From positions 27,086,001 to 27,150,000 of the forward strand of contig OY776130.1 in NCBI GenBank assembly GCA_963675135.1: DNA of 64,000 nt. Reading direction: 5' to 3'. Shown one piece after another: positions 9,365 to 21,120 of this stretch. The notes beneath the pieces were generated by a model. The model worked only from the letters and a program-made list of their open reading frames with translations, ran no database searches and was not told where the DNA came from. A program made the translations under genes and the position numbers. Positions within the stretch are counted from its first letter, which is position 1; each line of letters opens with the position of its first letter. Source of the stretch: Galeopsis tetrahit (Eukaryota; Streptophyta; Magnoliopsida; Lamiales; Lamiaceae).

Positions 9365-11998
9365 TTGCAGGTACCAATGGGCCACAAGAAGAGGAGCACG
9401 AGTAAAAAGTCAGCATGGTACCTTGACAGTGGATGTTCAAGGCACATGACTGGAAACAAGGAACTCCTCACTGATTTCATTGAAAAAGAAGGCCCAAATG
9501 TCACATTTGGAGACAGCTCACAAGCAACCACAAAAGGTTATGGTACTTTGATGATTGGTAACATCAAAGTATCCAATGTGTCTTATGTGGCTGGTCTCAA
9601 ATATAATCTCCTAAGTATCAGTCAATTCTGTGATAAAGATTTCAATGTTGAGTTTTCAAGTGGAAAATGCTTAATCAAAGATAAGACTCAACAAATTTTA
9701 TTGACTGGAACTAGGAAAGGAAATGTGTATTTTGCAGACTGGGACAAGTCTACTGATGCTGCATGTTTCATTGCTAAGAGTTCTAGTGAACAAAGTTGGT
9801 TATGGCATAAAAGATTAAATCACTTGAACTTCAAAACAATGAACAAGATTGCTAGAAATGCATTAGTTAAAGGACTACCTAATGAGGTTTTCATTAAGGA
9901 GCATATTTGCAAACCATGCCAAGAGGGAAAACAGATTAAAGCCTCATTCAAAGGAAAACCTGTCATCTCTACTGAAAGGGTACTTGAACTTTTACGTATG
10001 GACTTATTTGGACCAATTACCCCAGCAAGCATAAATGGTAGAAAATACACATTGGTTGTAGTAGATGACTTCTCTAGGTTCACATGGGTAGTATTTCTCC
10101 TTAATAAGAAGGAAACTCAAGTCAAACTGCCTGAACTTCTAAAGAGATTGTCAAATGAGAAAAGCCTTAGCATTATCAAGATTAGATCTGATAAAGGCAC
10201 TGAGTTCATAAATTCATACATCAATGAGTATTGCACATCTAATGGAATAGCTCATGAAACTTCAGCAGCTAGAACTCCCCAACAAAATGGAGTTGCAGAA
10301 AGGAGAAATAGAACCTTAAAAGAAGCTACTAGAACCTTAATTGCTGATTCAAATTTACCTAAGAGGTTTTGGGCTGAAGCTATAAACACTGCATGCCATA
10401 CTCAAAATAGATGTTTGATTACTAAGGAGCAAGGCAAAACCCCCTATGAACTCTGGAAAGGAAGAATGCCTAAAGTGTCATACTTTCACATCTTTGGTTG
10501 TAAATGTTTCATACACAATAATGGGAAAGAACAGCTGAAAGCCTTTGATAGCAAAGCTGATGAAGGAGTATTTCTTGGATACTCTCAAATCAGTAGAGCT
10601 TTCAGAGTCTACAACAAGAAAACTCTTATTGTGGAGGAAACACCTCATGTTGTGTTTGATGAATCTATTCATGAGTTCAGGAATGAGAACTTAGAACCAG
10701 AAGAAATTAGACAGAGGACAACCAGACTGAGCCTAAAAGACAAAGACACTGAATTCATAGAAGTTGTCCAAGCCAACCTACCTGAAAAACTCCCATTGGA
10801 CAACAATCCTGAAGGCAACCTTCCTGAGGCAAATCCCACTGAAGATATTGGTGAACTAAATGATCCAATCCCAGTTCACATCCAGGTAACAACTACCAAT
10901 GAAGAAGCAGTTCCTGCTGAGGTAGTTAATGGGTCAAATAATCAAGGGGGAACTCAAAATGTTGAAAATGCCAATGTCCCTGACATTGAGGACAACACCC
11001 CTGATTATGATCCTGAATTAGACCATGCATTCAATTATCCTGAATTTTATGATCAAAATGACTCAACTTCAGTAGAGGACAACTCTACTGAAGAGATCAG
11101 AAAAAGAAGGACTTGGTTGTCTGACCATCCTACTGATCTAATACTTGGTGACCCAAGTATTGGAGTCAAAACAAGGAGATTTCATGGTGAAAGTGCTCTT
11201 TTCTGTTGTTTCTTGTCAGAACAAGAACCAAGTGACATTGAAGAAGCACTTCAAGATGCCAATTGGATCACAGCCATGCAGGAAGAACTGAACCAATTCA
11301 CCAGAAATGAAGTTTGGGAGCTGGTGGATAGACCATCACATCAAGATGTTATTGGAACAAAGTGGGTGTTCAAGAAGAATGAGAATGATGTGATTGTCAG
11401 AAACAAAGCAAGACTAGTGGCAAAAGGCTACTGCCAACATGAAGGCATTGACTATGATGAGACCTTTGCACCTGTGGCAAGGCTAGAAGCAATAAGGCTC
11501 TTTCTAGCCTATGCAGCCCACAAGAGGTTCAAAGTGTACCAAATGGATGTCAAGAGTGTCTTCCTGAATGGAGTCTTGAAAGAAGAAGTCTATGTGGAGC
11601 AACCACCTGGTTTTGAGGTTGGAAACCAAGTATACAGACTGAAGAAGGCTCTATATGGACTCAAGCAAGCCCCTAGGGCTTGGTATGATACTTTGTCACA
11701 ATTTCTCTTGGATCATGGATTCACCAAGGGAACTGTGGACAGAACACTCTTCAGAATCTCTGAAGGAGAGGACATCTTGCTTGTCCAAATTTATGTGGAT
11801 GACATAATATTTGGATCCCCCAATGAGAAGCTATGTGAGAAGTTCTCAAAGCTTATGCAAAGCAAGTTTGAGATGTCCATGATGGGGTTGATGAACTTCT
11901 TTTTGGGACTTCAAGTCAAGCAATCAAAAGAAGGGATCTTCATCAACCAAGCTAAGTACACCAGAGAAATGATAAAAAAAGTTTGGGTGTGCAACTAG
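9365..11998 (+). pseudogene. pol: Pol: protease, integrase, reverse transcriptase (frameshifted end)
   Basis: The 877-codon frame carries the copia pol domains in order. The protease D-S-G is at residues 21-23. The integrase HHCC zinc site is H148, H153, C182, C185, and the catalytic triad is D213, D276, E312. RT runs from about residue 630, with the first catalytic Asp at 728 and Y-V-D-D at 810-813. The frame is in phase with gag upstream. It ends prematurely after a run of seven A at 11974-11980; the RNase H domain continues in another frame from about 11981. The first ATG is at 9377. Confidence 0.95.
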
Positions 11999-12017
11999 CA
12001 AGCCAGTAAGGATCCCA

Positions 12018-12749
12018 ATGAACACAAATTGGAAGATGGATCCTGATGAGAGTGTTGTTCCAACCAACTCTACTGAGTATAGAGGAATAATTGGTTCACT
12101 CCTCTATCTCACTGCCAGCAGACCTGACATCACCTTTGCAGTAGGTGTTTGTGCAAGGTTTCAAGCAAATCCTAAGAAAAGCCATCTTGAGGCTGCAAAG
12201 AGGATCTTGAGGTATCTCAAAGGCACTGAGAATCTAGGCCTTTGGTACCCTGCTGATGACAACATTGAGTTAACTGGCTACTCAGATGCTGATTATGGAG
12301 GATGCAGAATTGATAGAAAGTCCAGTTCAAGGACTTGTCAATTCTTAGGCAACAAGCTCATATCTTGGTTCTCCAAGAAACAAAACACAGTGGCTACTTC
12401 CACCACTGAAGCTGAATATGTTGCAGCTGGAAGTTGTTGTGCTCAAATCCTTTGGTTGAGACAACAACTGAGAGACTACAAAGTCAACTCTACTGAAGTG
12501 CCTATATTTTGTGATAACAACAGTGCAATTGCAATATCACAGAATCCTGTATTGCACACAAGATGCAAGCATGTGGATATCAAGCATCACTTCATTAGAG
12601 ATCATGTGGAGAAGAAGGATATAAAGTTGGTCAAGATCCACACAGATCATCAAAAAGCTGATATTCTAACAAAGCCACTTGCAGAGGCAAGGTTTCTGGA
12701 GCTATCAGCAGAGTTGGGATTACTTGATCCAGGGAAGTTGGACAAGTAA
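12018..12749 (+). pseudogene. pol: Pol: RNase H and connection domain, shifted frame
   Basis: This frame completes the RT thumb/connection and gives the copia RNase H. Visible are the R-P-D-I motif, a Y-S-D-A-D-Y stretch, the T-E-A-E-Y motif, C-D-N-N-S-A and the C-terminal K-A-D-I-L-T-K-P signature. It is offset by one base from the upstream RT frame and separated from it by the A7 run. As it stands, RT and RNase H cannot be made as one protein without frameshifting. Confidence 0.95.
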
Positions 12750-13448
12750 AATCCATTGGAGTTCATGGAGTAAGGGGAAGTAAATTGGCTTTCAGCAGAC
12801 TTGGTCAAGTCTACTGAAATTCAGAAGAGATGACCTCAAATATTCAGGACACTTGTCCATTGAATCTCAGGACACTTGTCCACATCTTTTCAGGACAGTT
12901 GTCCTAGTGGGGTCAGATAAGTTGTCTTGGCTATCAAACTATTTCCTTGGTTTGATAAGCACCTATTTTGGGTAATCATTGTCTACTTTGATATTTTTCC
13001 CAATTACAGATATCATCTTTATGGGATTTAATTTGTCCCCCACCCAAAAGGTCACTTTCCATGCATTAAATGCCAAGATTTAACTCTTGTTTGCATTACA
13101 CTTTTCAAGCCATGATCTATCTCGAAAACTCCCCAACCATTAACTAATATTAAATAACTTCCACGTTTTGAATAAAACCAATAACTCACTGTTACATTGG
13201 TTTTTGACCATTGGATCAAAACTGGCCAACTCCCCTGAAATCAATCCTAGTCGTCCAAGTGTGTTTTCCACTTTTGACAACCGTTGAAAACTCTCAAAAC
13301 TCACCAACTCATTGACAAACATTCTTTTTAGAATATTCTCAAGCCTTAAGATCCCCCACAAACACTTCTTCCCTAAGTATTCGAAACCCTAGCTCTTATT
13401 TTCTTCAAACACTCTCAAACTCTCTCAAATTCATTTATGTAGTCTCCA
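12750..13448 (+). other. Spacer between pol and the extra ORF
   Basis: Seven hundred bases without a convincing gene. It holds the 23-bp palindromic array at 12845-12936. The bases just before 13449 are pyrimidine-rich (CTCAAACTCTCTCAAATTC), as in plant 5' leaders, so the extra ORF may be made from a subgenomic or internally initiated RNA. No TATA box is obvious. Confidence 0.6.
12845..12936. repeat. Array of 23-bp repeats, each with a 12-bp palindrome
   Basis: GGACACTTGTCC at 12847-12858 and 12870-12881 and GGACAGTTGTCC at 12893-12904 are spaced exactly 23 bp apart. A degenerate fourth unit (CAGATAAGTTGTC) starts at 12914. The AGTTGTCC half-site also recurs in the LTRs. Confidence 0.8.
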
Positions 13449-14654
13449 ATGGCTCCCAAAGTTAGACCAGAAATGATCATTGATTTCTCCAACAAGGCTC
13501 TAGACCTTGATTTTGGATATTTAAGCAACAAAAACAGCCTTCACATTGAGCCCATAGTGTCATTTGAAAGTGAAGATCCTGAGATTACACCAACCTTGAG
13601 ATGGTTGAGGAGGGCAGGTCTTCAAAAATTTATGGAAGAGAGGCCAAGTTCTTGTTTGGAGAGCTACATGGCAGAGTTCTTTACTTTCCTCAAGTGGAGA
13701 GGTCAGTCAAAAGATGGTGAAGTTGCTACAAGACTCTCTTATGTAGCAGAGGGAGAGAAGGAAGAAAGATTTCATAGAGTGAAATTCTCTTCAAAAGATC
13801 TTGAAGGAGCTTTTGGATTGCCTTCTGAGGGAAGGAATATAGAAGTTTATGGTACTGGCCTTGAAGATGAAATAGCTCAAGAGTGGCTATTAGTGCCAGG
13901 TCCTCTCTCTGCAACACAAAACAAGAAGACTCTCAAGCCAAAATTTCTCAACCTCTTTGAGGTAGTTGCTAAGAGTCTCTTGAGCAACACTGGAAGCTTG
14001 GAGCAGGTCAGCCATCCAAGAATCAGAATTATGGCTGCAGTTATTGATGCTAGTGACAAAGGCATCAAGTTTGATTGGAGGACTTTCATCATGTCTGAAA
14101 TGATGAAGGAAAAGGCTAAGTTTAAGGTAAAAACTCACAATAAGGTTGTGCTAGAAGGGAAACTCAAGTATTGCACCAGGGCAAGCTTGTTGATTGAGAG
14201 GTTTTCCCATTATTCTCAAATGCAAACCTTTGCAAAGCCCCTCCCAGCCCAGAAGATAATGTTCAGAAAGCTCAGCAAGAAAACTGAGCAAAGGAGGATG
14301 CTACTGGCCAAACCTGCTGAAGAGAAGGTGGAGGAGAAGCCCAAGTTGAAAAAGAGGACTAAGGCCAGAGTGGCAAAAACAAGGAAAGTGTCTCAAATCC
14401 CCTCAGAGGAGAATTCAGGAGCTTCATCAGAGATTGATGAAGTTGCTGAAGAGGGAGTAAGTGTGCCTTCTGATCATTCAGAAGAGTTGAGGCAAAAGTA
14501 TAATGAGACTAGACAAAAGTCTAGAGGTGATAAGAGGATCAGGGAAGTTGTCCCTGAAAAGGATGGAGAGGGAAGTGGGAGCAGTAGGGCCAGCAAGAGA
14601 AGGGCCAAGCCTACTGATAAAGTGTTGGAGCTTCAAGAGGAAAGGTCTCTTTAA
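13449..14654 (+). pseudogene. Extra Sirevirus ORF downstream of pol, N-terminal part
   Basis: A 401-codon frame starting at a clear ATG. Its first 270 residues form a globular domain; the segment with S-H-P-R-I-R followed by a W-R-T-F-I motif resembles the putative plant transposon protein domain found beside many plant elements. After that it turns Lys/Glu-rich and hydrophilic. Sireviruses often carry an envelope-like gene here, but I see no signal peptide and no membrane segment, so the envelope label is positional only. It stops at TAA (14652-14654), after which the same frame stays open to about 14899, suggesting a point nonsense mutation. Confidence 0.7.
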
Positions 14655-17600
14655 CTAGCTCTAAGAGAGAGCAGAGCTGAAAGCAGGACCAAGTCCAAGT
14701 CAAGGACCAACTCATCTGGTTCTGGAACTCCAGAATCCAAGGTCCCTGAAGGTCAACCAATAGAGGCCAACATCCCTGAAATTCAGAACCCTGAGCCCAA
14801 CTCCCCTGAAACCCACATAACCCCAACCAACCAATCACCCCCATCAATCTTACAAAAAGATATTCTCCAGAAGGGAGTTTGCAAAGAAGTGGGATAGATG
14901 TGCTAGCAGATATAGCAGTAGATGAGACAAGATTGCAGTCTCCCCTTGACTCATCTATGCTCAATTATTCAAAGCTTTTAGAAGCTGCACTATTTGAACC
15001 AACTCTCTTGAGCAAAGCCCCTTCAGATCCATTGCTCTCAAAAGCAACTGAAGTACCTTCAATTGCAACCAACCCTTCTGAAGCCAATATCCCTGAACTC
15101 AACCTCCCTGGAGCCACTTTAGGAGAACCCAGAGCCAACTCCCCTATAACCCAAAGTCCCCATTCTAGTGGAGATGAGGAGGAGTATACTTATGAGAGTA
15201 TGCTCAGAGGAGGAGCCAAGGCTACTGTGGACAGTTTGTATCCACAACTTGCTGGATTTCCAAGAATCCAGAGAATGTTCCATGATTTGAGGATGCTTGT
15301 TGATGTGAAGGACAAAACCATTATGGAAATACCACAAGTCATCCAAGATAAGGGTGCAAACTGGTGGCAAGTGGAGGAGAGCAGATTGCTACACTTTGCT
15401 GGTGTGATGAAAACAAGATTCCTCACTGATGAGGAAGTGTTTACAAAGTTGGTAGATGGCAAGATCATTGAGGAGAAAGAGAGAAAAGCTAAGGGCATCA
15501 AACACCCTGATAGCAGCTCAAATGATGATGATTCCCCTGATGATCCCCCAAACCCCTCAAAACCCAACCCTCCAGAAACCAATCCCAAACCTTTTGAATC
15601 CAAACTGCCTTCAACTCCCCTTTTAACCTATCATAGGAAAGGCTCTGTGTCATCAGAGGTGTTGACCAAGGGTGGTAACACAACCAAAGATACATCTGCC
15701 AATGAAGGTTCTTCTGAACCTAAGGCACAACCTAAAGATGTGGAGGTTCCTGTTTTAGAGGCTGGTTTGATTAAGGCCTATTCAGTGTCAGATGAGTTGG
15801 ACACTGATCAGCCCTTAATCATTCAGGATGACTCAGTGGCTGTTGAAATAAGCACTGTGATCTTCCCACAACTGCCATCTTTGAACCTTGTTGAAGGTGG
15901 AGATGATGCAGGTTTAGGTGATGGAGTTGAAAAGGAGAGTTTAGTGGAAAAATCAGAGGAAGTAGTAGATGAGAGAGATGTGGTGATCACTAGGATAGTG
16001 AGTGTACCATCAAATGAGGGTGATATAAGTGAGGAAGGGCAGGCTATTCTTGAAGTCAAATCTGAACTTCAAGAATCCCTTGATGAGAGGAGGCCTATTC
16101 CTTTAAGTGAGGAAATTATTACTGAAGGAAGAAAAGAAGTAGTTGAAAATGAGAAGAAGACTGCTGATGTATCAGAGTTTTATGAAAAAGAAATTGAGGG
16201 TGATGAGTGTATTTTCACTAACCCTTTTGATCTGTCTGATATTGCAGGTATAACCTTTGATCAGATTTTTGCAGATGACTTCTTAACAGATGCACCCATT
16301 CAAGTTGATACTGGATCAGCACAAGCCTTGCTTGGGATGCAATCAGAAAAGTTGGACTCCTTGTCTCACCAAGTCCAAATAGCTCATGAAGAAACCACTG
16401 GAGCTTTGGATGCGCATGGAAGAACTCTAGCATCTGTTGAAATGAGACTCACTGGCTCAGAAGATGTGGTGTTACCCACTTTGGAAGCAAGAATTAGTGG
16501 AGTTGAGTCTGGTTTGAAAACCATCTCCACTGAAGTCATCAAAGCCAAGAATGCCATGAAATCAGTATCAAAGGATGTCAAGAAAGAGCAAACTTTGCTA
16601 AGGAATAACCACAACAGGAATGTGAAAACCTTGAGATCAGTGGTTAAGCAAGCTCTTGGAAGAAAGACAGCCCTGCAGAGGAAAAGAGCTGAAGAACAAA
16701 GGCTGGCTTTGGTGAAAGCAGCCTCAGACAAGTTTTCCCAAAAGGTGATGGCCAACATTGCTGAAGGTGCAGTGGCCAACCTCACTGGGCTCCTTAAGGC
16801 CCAGTTGGATGCATCTCTGAAAGCAACCTTAGAAGAGGTTGTCCAACAAAAGATGAAGCCTGTTCTAGCTTTCCTTAGCTTGAGCAGTGATAGGATGCAA
16901 AATATACATGATGAGAATGTATATTTGTTGGAAGAGATGAAGTCTTTAACCCAAGCCCAGTCCTTGATGGCTTCAACTATGAGTGAACTAAAGCCTACAT
17001 GTTTTGATGAAGCCAAAAAGGGGGAAAGGGAAAGAGCAAGGGCAAAAGGTGCCTTGGTGATTGGAAGCCCAGTCAAGGCAAAGGACAAAGCTGCTGAAGG
17101 AAAAGGGAAAGAGCCAGCAGTACTGAACTTAGAAGATTTGGATGAAGAGGAGCAGTTAGCACTTGCTTTGAAGAACTCAATGGCCTCAGCTCAAGAGGAA
17201 AGAGTGAGGTTACAGCAAAGGCCAGGTGGTGAAGTGGCTGGTTTGGACAAAGATGCTGAAGGTGTCCAAACTAGAGGAAAGATCAAGAGGGCCAAAGGAA
17301 AGAAAAGACAAGCTGAGACATTTACTGACTTTCCCAACAGCCTTGATCTGCCACCAGAGTTCAGAATTACTGATGATGAGCCTATCTCAAAGAAGGCCAA
17401 AAATGCTGAAAAAGTCAAGACTGCTGAAGTGCCCAAAGTTGCTGAAAAAGACAAGTCTTCTGAGAAAGAAAAGTCTACTGAGACTAAGTCCACTGATGGT
17501 GCCAAAGCTTCTGAAGATGTAGAGGAGCTGTATGAAGAAGGCTTTGGACCTGGACCTAAGAAGAAGAAAGTTGTGTTGCTAAATGATCCATCAAAGCTGT

Positions 17601-18202
17601 TTCATGAAGGGTATGGCAAAGACCCTAAAACTCAACAGAAACTGGCCATGATGAGGGCCCAAGAAAAGATGGACTTGATGGATGAGGCAAATAGAGCAAG
17701 AGACAAAAGAAGAGCAGACTTCCAGAAGCCAAGAAGGAAGAGAGCAACTTACAACAAGATGAAGCCACAGCTGTTGATCCCAATGGACACCAAATATCCT
17801 CACTTTGATAAATGGGTACCAATTCAGCTGAATGACTCATGGGAGGAAGCCAAAAGGGAGTTTGTTTATGATCAATATGTCATTGACAGATGGAATGGAA
17901 GAGATGCCAACTCCACATTTGCTGAGTTCATGATTGAGTATCACATAGAGCTTTATCAACAACTGCTTGCAGCTGCTGATATTGCAAAATTTGAACTCAC
18001 TGCCCCCAAGCCAATCATATACATGCCTCCAAAGCTTGATGGATGGATTGATCAGTCAAAGATCATGAATGAATTTACTGAAATCCTTAAGCTGGACAAG
18101 ATGGTTCTTGGACCCAAGGGAACAAACCAAGAGGTCATGGAGCTGAAGAGAAGAGTGTGGGCACAATATGGGATGGTGCCACCTCCTGAGGATGATCTCT
18201 AA
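14655..18202 (+). pseudogene. Extra Sirevirus ORF, C-terminal part (1107-codon open frame)
   Basis: The long open frame runs from 14879 to a TAA at 18200-18202. It begins at a non-ATG codon, so it is the downstream part of the ORF at 13449 rather than a gene of its own. A frameshift between about 14850 and 14899 joins the two. Content: Ser/Pro/Glu-rich low-complexity linkers, a probable coiled-coil region (about residues 480-690, Lys/Glu/Leu/Ala-rich), basic patches such as K-K-K-K, and a more ordered acidic C-terminal domain with several Trp and Tyr. No transmembrane stretch is visible. Function is unknown. Confidence 0.7.
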
Positions 18203-18794
18203 AAATGGCTAAGTCTTCTGACCTTTTTATGAGTTAAAACTTATCTTACCTGAAGATATGTTTTTAAATTGGTCATCTATGCTGAAGTTTTCGTCAAGAT
18301 TGTTGATGTGGTGTGCTCTGACAAGTTGTTAAGCTCTGATATGACTTGGTTGCTCTGATATGCTTTTGTTACTCTGATAAGAAGATTATGCTCTGATACT
18401 GGAAGATCTAGATGCCATTAAGTATTTAACTGTTTGCTCTGATACTCTAGATCTTATGTTTAGCATATGCTCTAAAATTTCTGTAATGTAATGATCAATT
18501 GTAATGATGTCTTGAATTCATTCTCTGATATGTTATCTTCAACTATCAACATGCTTGTAATGATTTTCATATGAATGATAGTTGAACTGACTTTGAATCA
18601 AGAAACACTATTGCAGAAATCTCTCTATGCCTATCTTTGAAACCTATTTGCAACTTGAACAGTGAGTACACTAACACATTGCTTTTCAGGAATATTGACC
18701 TTAGTCATGTCTTCTGAAGATACATGTAACAGGTGTAGTCAAGTCACTTTTGCATAGAATGTATAGGTTTTGGCATCATCAAAAATGGGGAAAT
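18203..18794 (+). other. 3' non-coding region and polypurine tract
   Basis: Between about 18310 and 18445 the word CTCTGATA or a close variant recurs at least six times at irregular spacing. The polypurine tract is AAAAATGGGGAAAT at 18781-18794, directly before the 3' LTR, where plus-strand synthesis would be primed. Confidence 0.8.
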
Positions 18795-20439
18795 TGTTGG
18801 GAATAAAATGAGAACATGTTTTGATTCAATACCAAAACCCCCTGAGACATGCCTAAGTCAAGATGATTATGTTCTAAGACTAATTAGAACATATAGAATG
18901 AGGCTAGATGAGGAGCTAATATGTTAGGCAGCTCTTAGTTGTTTAGATGCACAATTTGAGGGGGAACACATGCTTTGAAGTCTATCAAGAACAAGTCCCC
19001 TCAAGGCTCAAATTCTGGAACCAACACTAAGTCTCTTGAAGACCAACTATGCTGAAAAGGAGAGTTGTCCAGAGGAGTTGTCTCAGCACAATTAAACAAG
19101 ACCAAGTGTTCTGAAAGCTTGAGGTCAACTATGTTGAATGTCTGGAGACAACCATACCCTAAAGATCTTCATACCATGCTAAGATCACCTTGAAGTAGAG
19201 TAAAGGGTAAGAGCCAAGTCATCTGAAATGAGCAAGCCAACCATGATGATAAGCAAGTCAGCTGATAGTGATAAGGAGAGTTGTCCATTTGATAAGGAAT
19301 GTTGTCCTATCATTGGAACAACCTTCAGAAGCCATGTCCATGTCCTAACAAGAGATTCTTAAAGTCAGACATTGGGAAGAGTGCTGCAGAATGAAGACAA
19401 AGTCTATACAGCCGTTTATTTCCCAAATGAGGACATGTCACTATCAAGAATCTGTCTTCAAAGTTGAAGAACTGAAAGAAGGCATTTATGGACATTTGGG
19501 GCTGCCTCTCCAACGGGCAAATCCTTCATTTGTCTATAAATACAGGAGTGTGAAGACCATTTGAAAGCACCTCAACAATTGACAAGAATATCCAACTATC
19601 CTACAAGCAAGAGTGCTTTCAAAGCTTTCAAAGACTATCTTAGTCTTCAAACACTTCTTCTAAGCTGAACTACATTGTATATCCATACAAAGCTTAGAGA
19701 GATATCCTAATCCTTATACACTGATCTTCATTGTAAAGGATATCTCATTAGTTGGAACCTTACTTCAACCCTTACCCCTTTCAAGAGTGAAAGTGAGTAG
19801 GTTGTAGTAGTAGAAGTGGTAGGAGCTGATTGTTGAGAGAAGAACAGTTCAGTTCTGATTTGAGAAGAGGGTACTAGGACTCTAGACATCCTAGGGATCA
19901 ATTCACCAAGGAGTGGTGTTATTGATCAAGTGCACCTTGGCACTATAAAACAAGTTAATTCCAAAGAGTGAAGGAATTATCCTGTTCAATCAGGGAAAGT
20001 GGATGTAGGAGCTTGAGTCTCCGAACCACTATAAACTCTTGTGTTGATTTGCTTTTCAAGTAATTTCATACATTCAACACTGCACACAAAACTGATCTTT
20101 CAAAAGGTTAAACATTCAAAAACTGTGCAAAACCTGTTTGGACAAGTTCCCTGAAAACTGGACTGTATTGAATTGACTAAGTGATTTCAGAATTAAAGGA
20201 GTCTAAACTAAAAGGGCCAACCACTATTCCGCACATATAACTCCCTTAGATAGTTATTCAACTAAGTACTCAATAGTACTTAGTAGTTTGATTATCTTAG
20301 AAGAGTTAATCATCTTCAGCAGAGTTGTCCAAGACAACCTTGCTGAACTCTGATTTGATCAAAAGTTTGAAAAGAATTGCATACAAGTGTATTCCCCCCA
20401 CCCCCATACACTTGTTATATACTCCTTTCAGGACCAACA
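18795..20439 (+). repeat. 3' LTR, uninterrupted
   Basis: 1645 bp, TGTTGG to CCAACA. It has a TATA box at 19535-19542 and the same order of features as the split 5' LTR, and it shows the unoccupied CACTA target (GGCACTATAAAAC). Confidence 0.97.
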
Positions 20440-20689
20440 CTAGCCCACTAGTCCGTTAGGTCCGAATGGGTTAGATTGGGCACTAATTTTATAGACTCGA
20501 CTAATTTATGAACCGATCCGACTCAATCCATGAATATCGCTTAGTTCGATGGATTGGACTGGACATAATTATGACATCTATTTTAATATTTCATTAATGT
20601 AGTTTTGACATAATTAATAGACGCGAGGATAAAAATTAATGTCTTCTAGTTAAGTGACCTGATGGTTTGCATGTTCATTTTCAATCAAC
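20440..20689. other. Host flank of the Sirevirus
   Basis: GC-moderate sequence with repeated ATGGATTGGA-like words and no gene that I can recognise. It may be part of an older element interrupted by the retrotransposon. Confidence 0.4.
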
Positions 20690-20871
20690 GGCGAAAGCAC
20701 TCTGCTGGGCCAACACTGACACTGAGAGACGAAAGCTAGGGGAGCGAATGGGATTAGATACCCCAGTAGTCCTAGCCGTAAACGATGGATACTAGGCGCT
20801 GTGCGTATCGACCCGTGCAGTGCTGTAGCTAACGCGTTAAGTATCCCGCCTGGGGAGTACGTTCGCAAGAA

Positions 20872-20919
<48 letters not shown>
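20690..20919 (+). pseudogene. rrn16: Plastid 16S rRNA fragment in nuclear DNA (NUPT)
   Basis: About 230 bp match the central part of plant chloroplast 16S rRNA: GGATTAGATACCCCAGTAG, then the plastid-typical GGATACTAGGCGCTGTGCG, then AAACTCAAAGGAATTGACG and GCACAAGCGGTGGAGCATG. The two ends change abruptly to AT-rich nuclear DNA. From memory of the gene I see at most one or two substitutions, so the transfer is young or the segment is conserved by chance. At this length it cannot be a working rRNA. The minus-strand 72-codon frame across it is a by-product. Confidence 0.93.
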
Positions 20920-20935
20920 AACTGGATCTGGATCC

Positions 20936-21120
20936 AATAACCCATTACAAATAACACATGACCCATTTACTATATTCAATCTAATAACCCATTACAAATA
21001 ACACATGACCCATTTACTATATCCAATCTAATAACCCATTACAAATATAACACATGACTCATTTACTATATTCAATCAAATACCCCATTACAAATAACAC
21101 ATGACTCATTTAATATATCA
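20936..21120. repeat. Minisatellite, about 46-49 bp, four units
   Basis: Units start AATAACCCATTACAAATA and contain CACATGACYCATTTACTATAT; the four copies are slightly diverged, the last most. The array begins about 17 bp after the plastid fragment. Confidence 0.85.

Larger units (their letters stand above)
2275..20439 (+). mobile_element. Sirevirus-like Ty1/copia LTR retrotransposon (non-functional copy, with nested CACTA)
   Basis: Both LTRs begin TGTTRGGAATAAAATG and end CCAACA. The order is LTR, initiator-Met primer site, gag, protease, integrase, RT, RNase H, a long extra ORF, polypurine tract, LTR. Integrase before RT places it in Ty1/copia; long LTRs plus a large ORF after pol point to the Sirevirus (SIRE/Maximus) lineage. 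The flanks are TTAGC at 2270-2274 and CTAGC at 20440-20444, a 5-bp duplication with one mismatch. Total length is 18.2 kb, or about 15.3 kb without the CACTA. LTR differences number about 25 by eye over 1.64 kb, so insertion looks recent, yet gag, pol and the extra ORF are all interrupted. Confidence 0.95.

Noticed and set aside
13449..18202. A retroviral-type envelope gene
   Set aside because: No signal peptide, cleavage site or transmembrane anchor is visible; only the position suggests it.
20690..20919. A working rRNA gene or bacterial contamination
   Set aside because: Only about 230 bp of 16S are present, the signature bases are plastid-type, and both sides are typical plant nuclear sequence.
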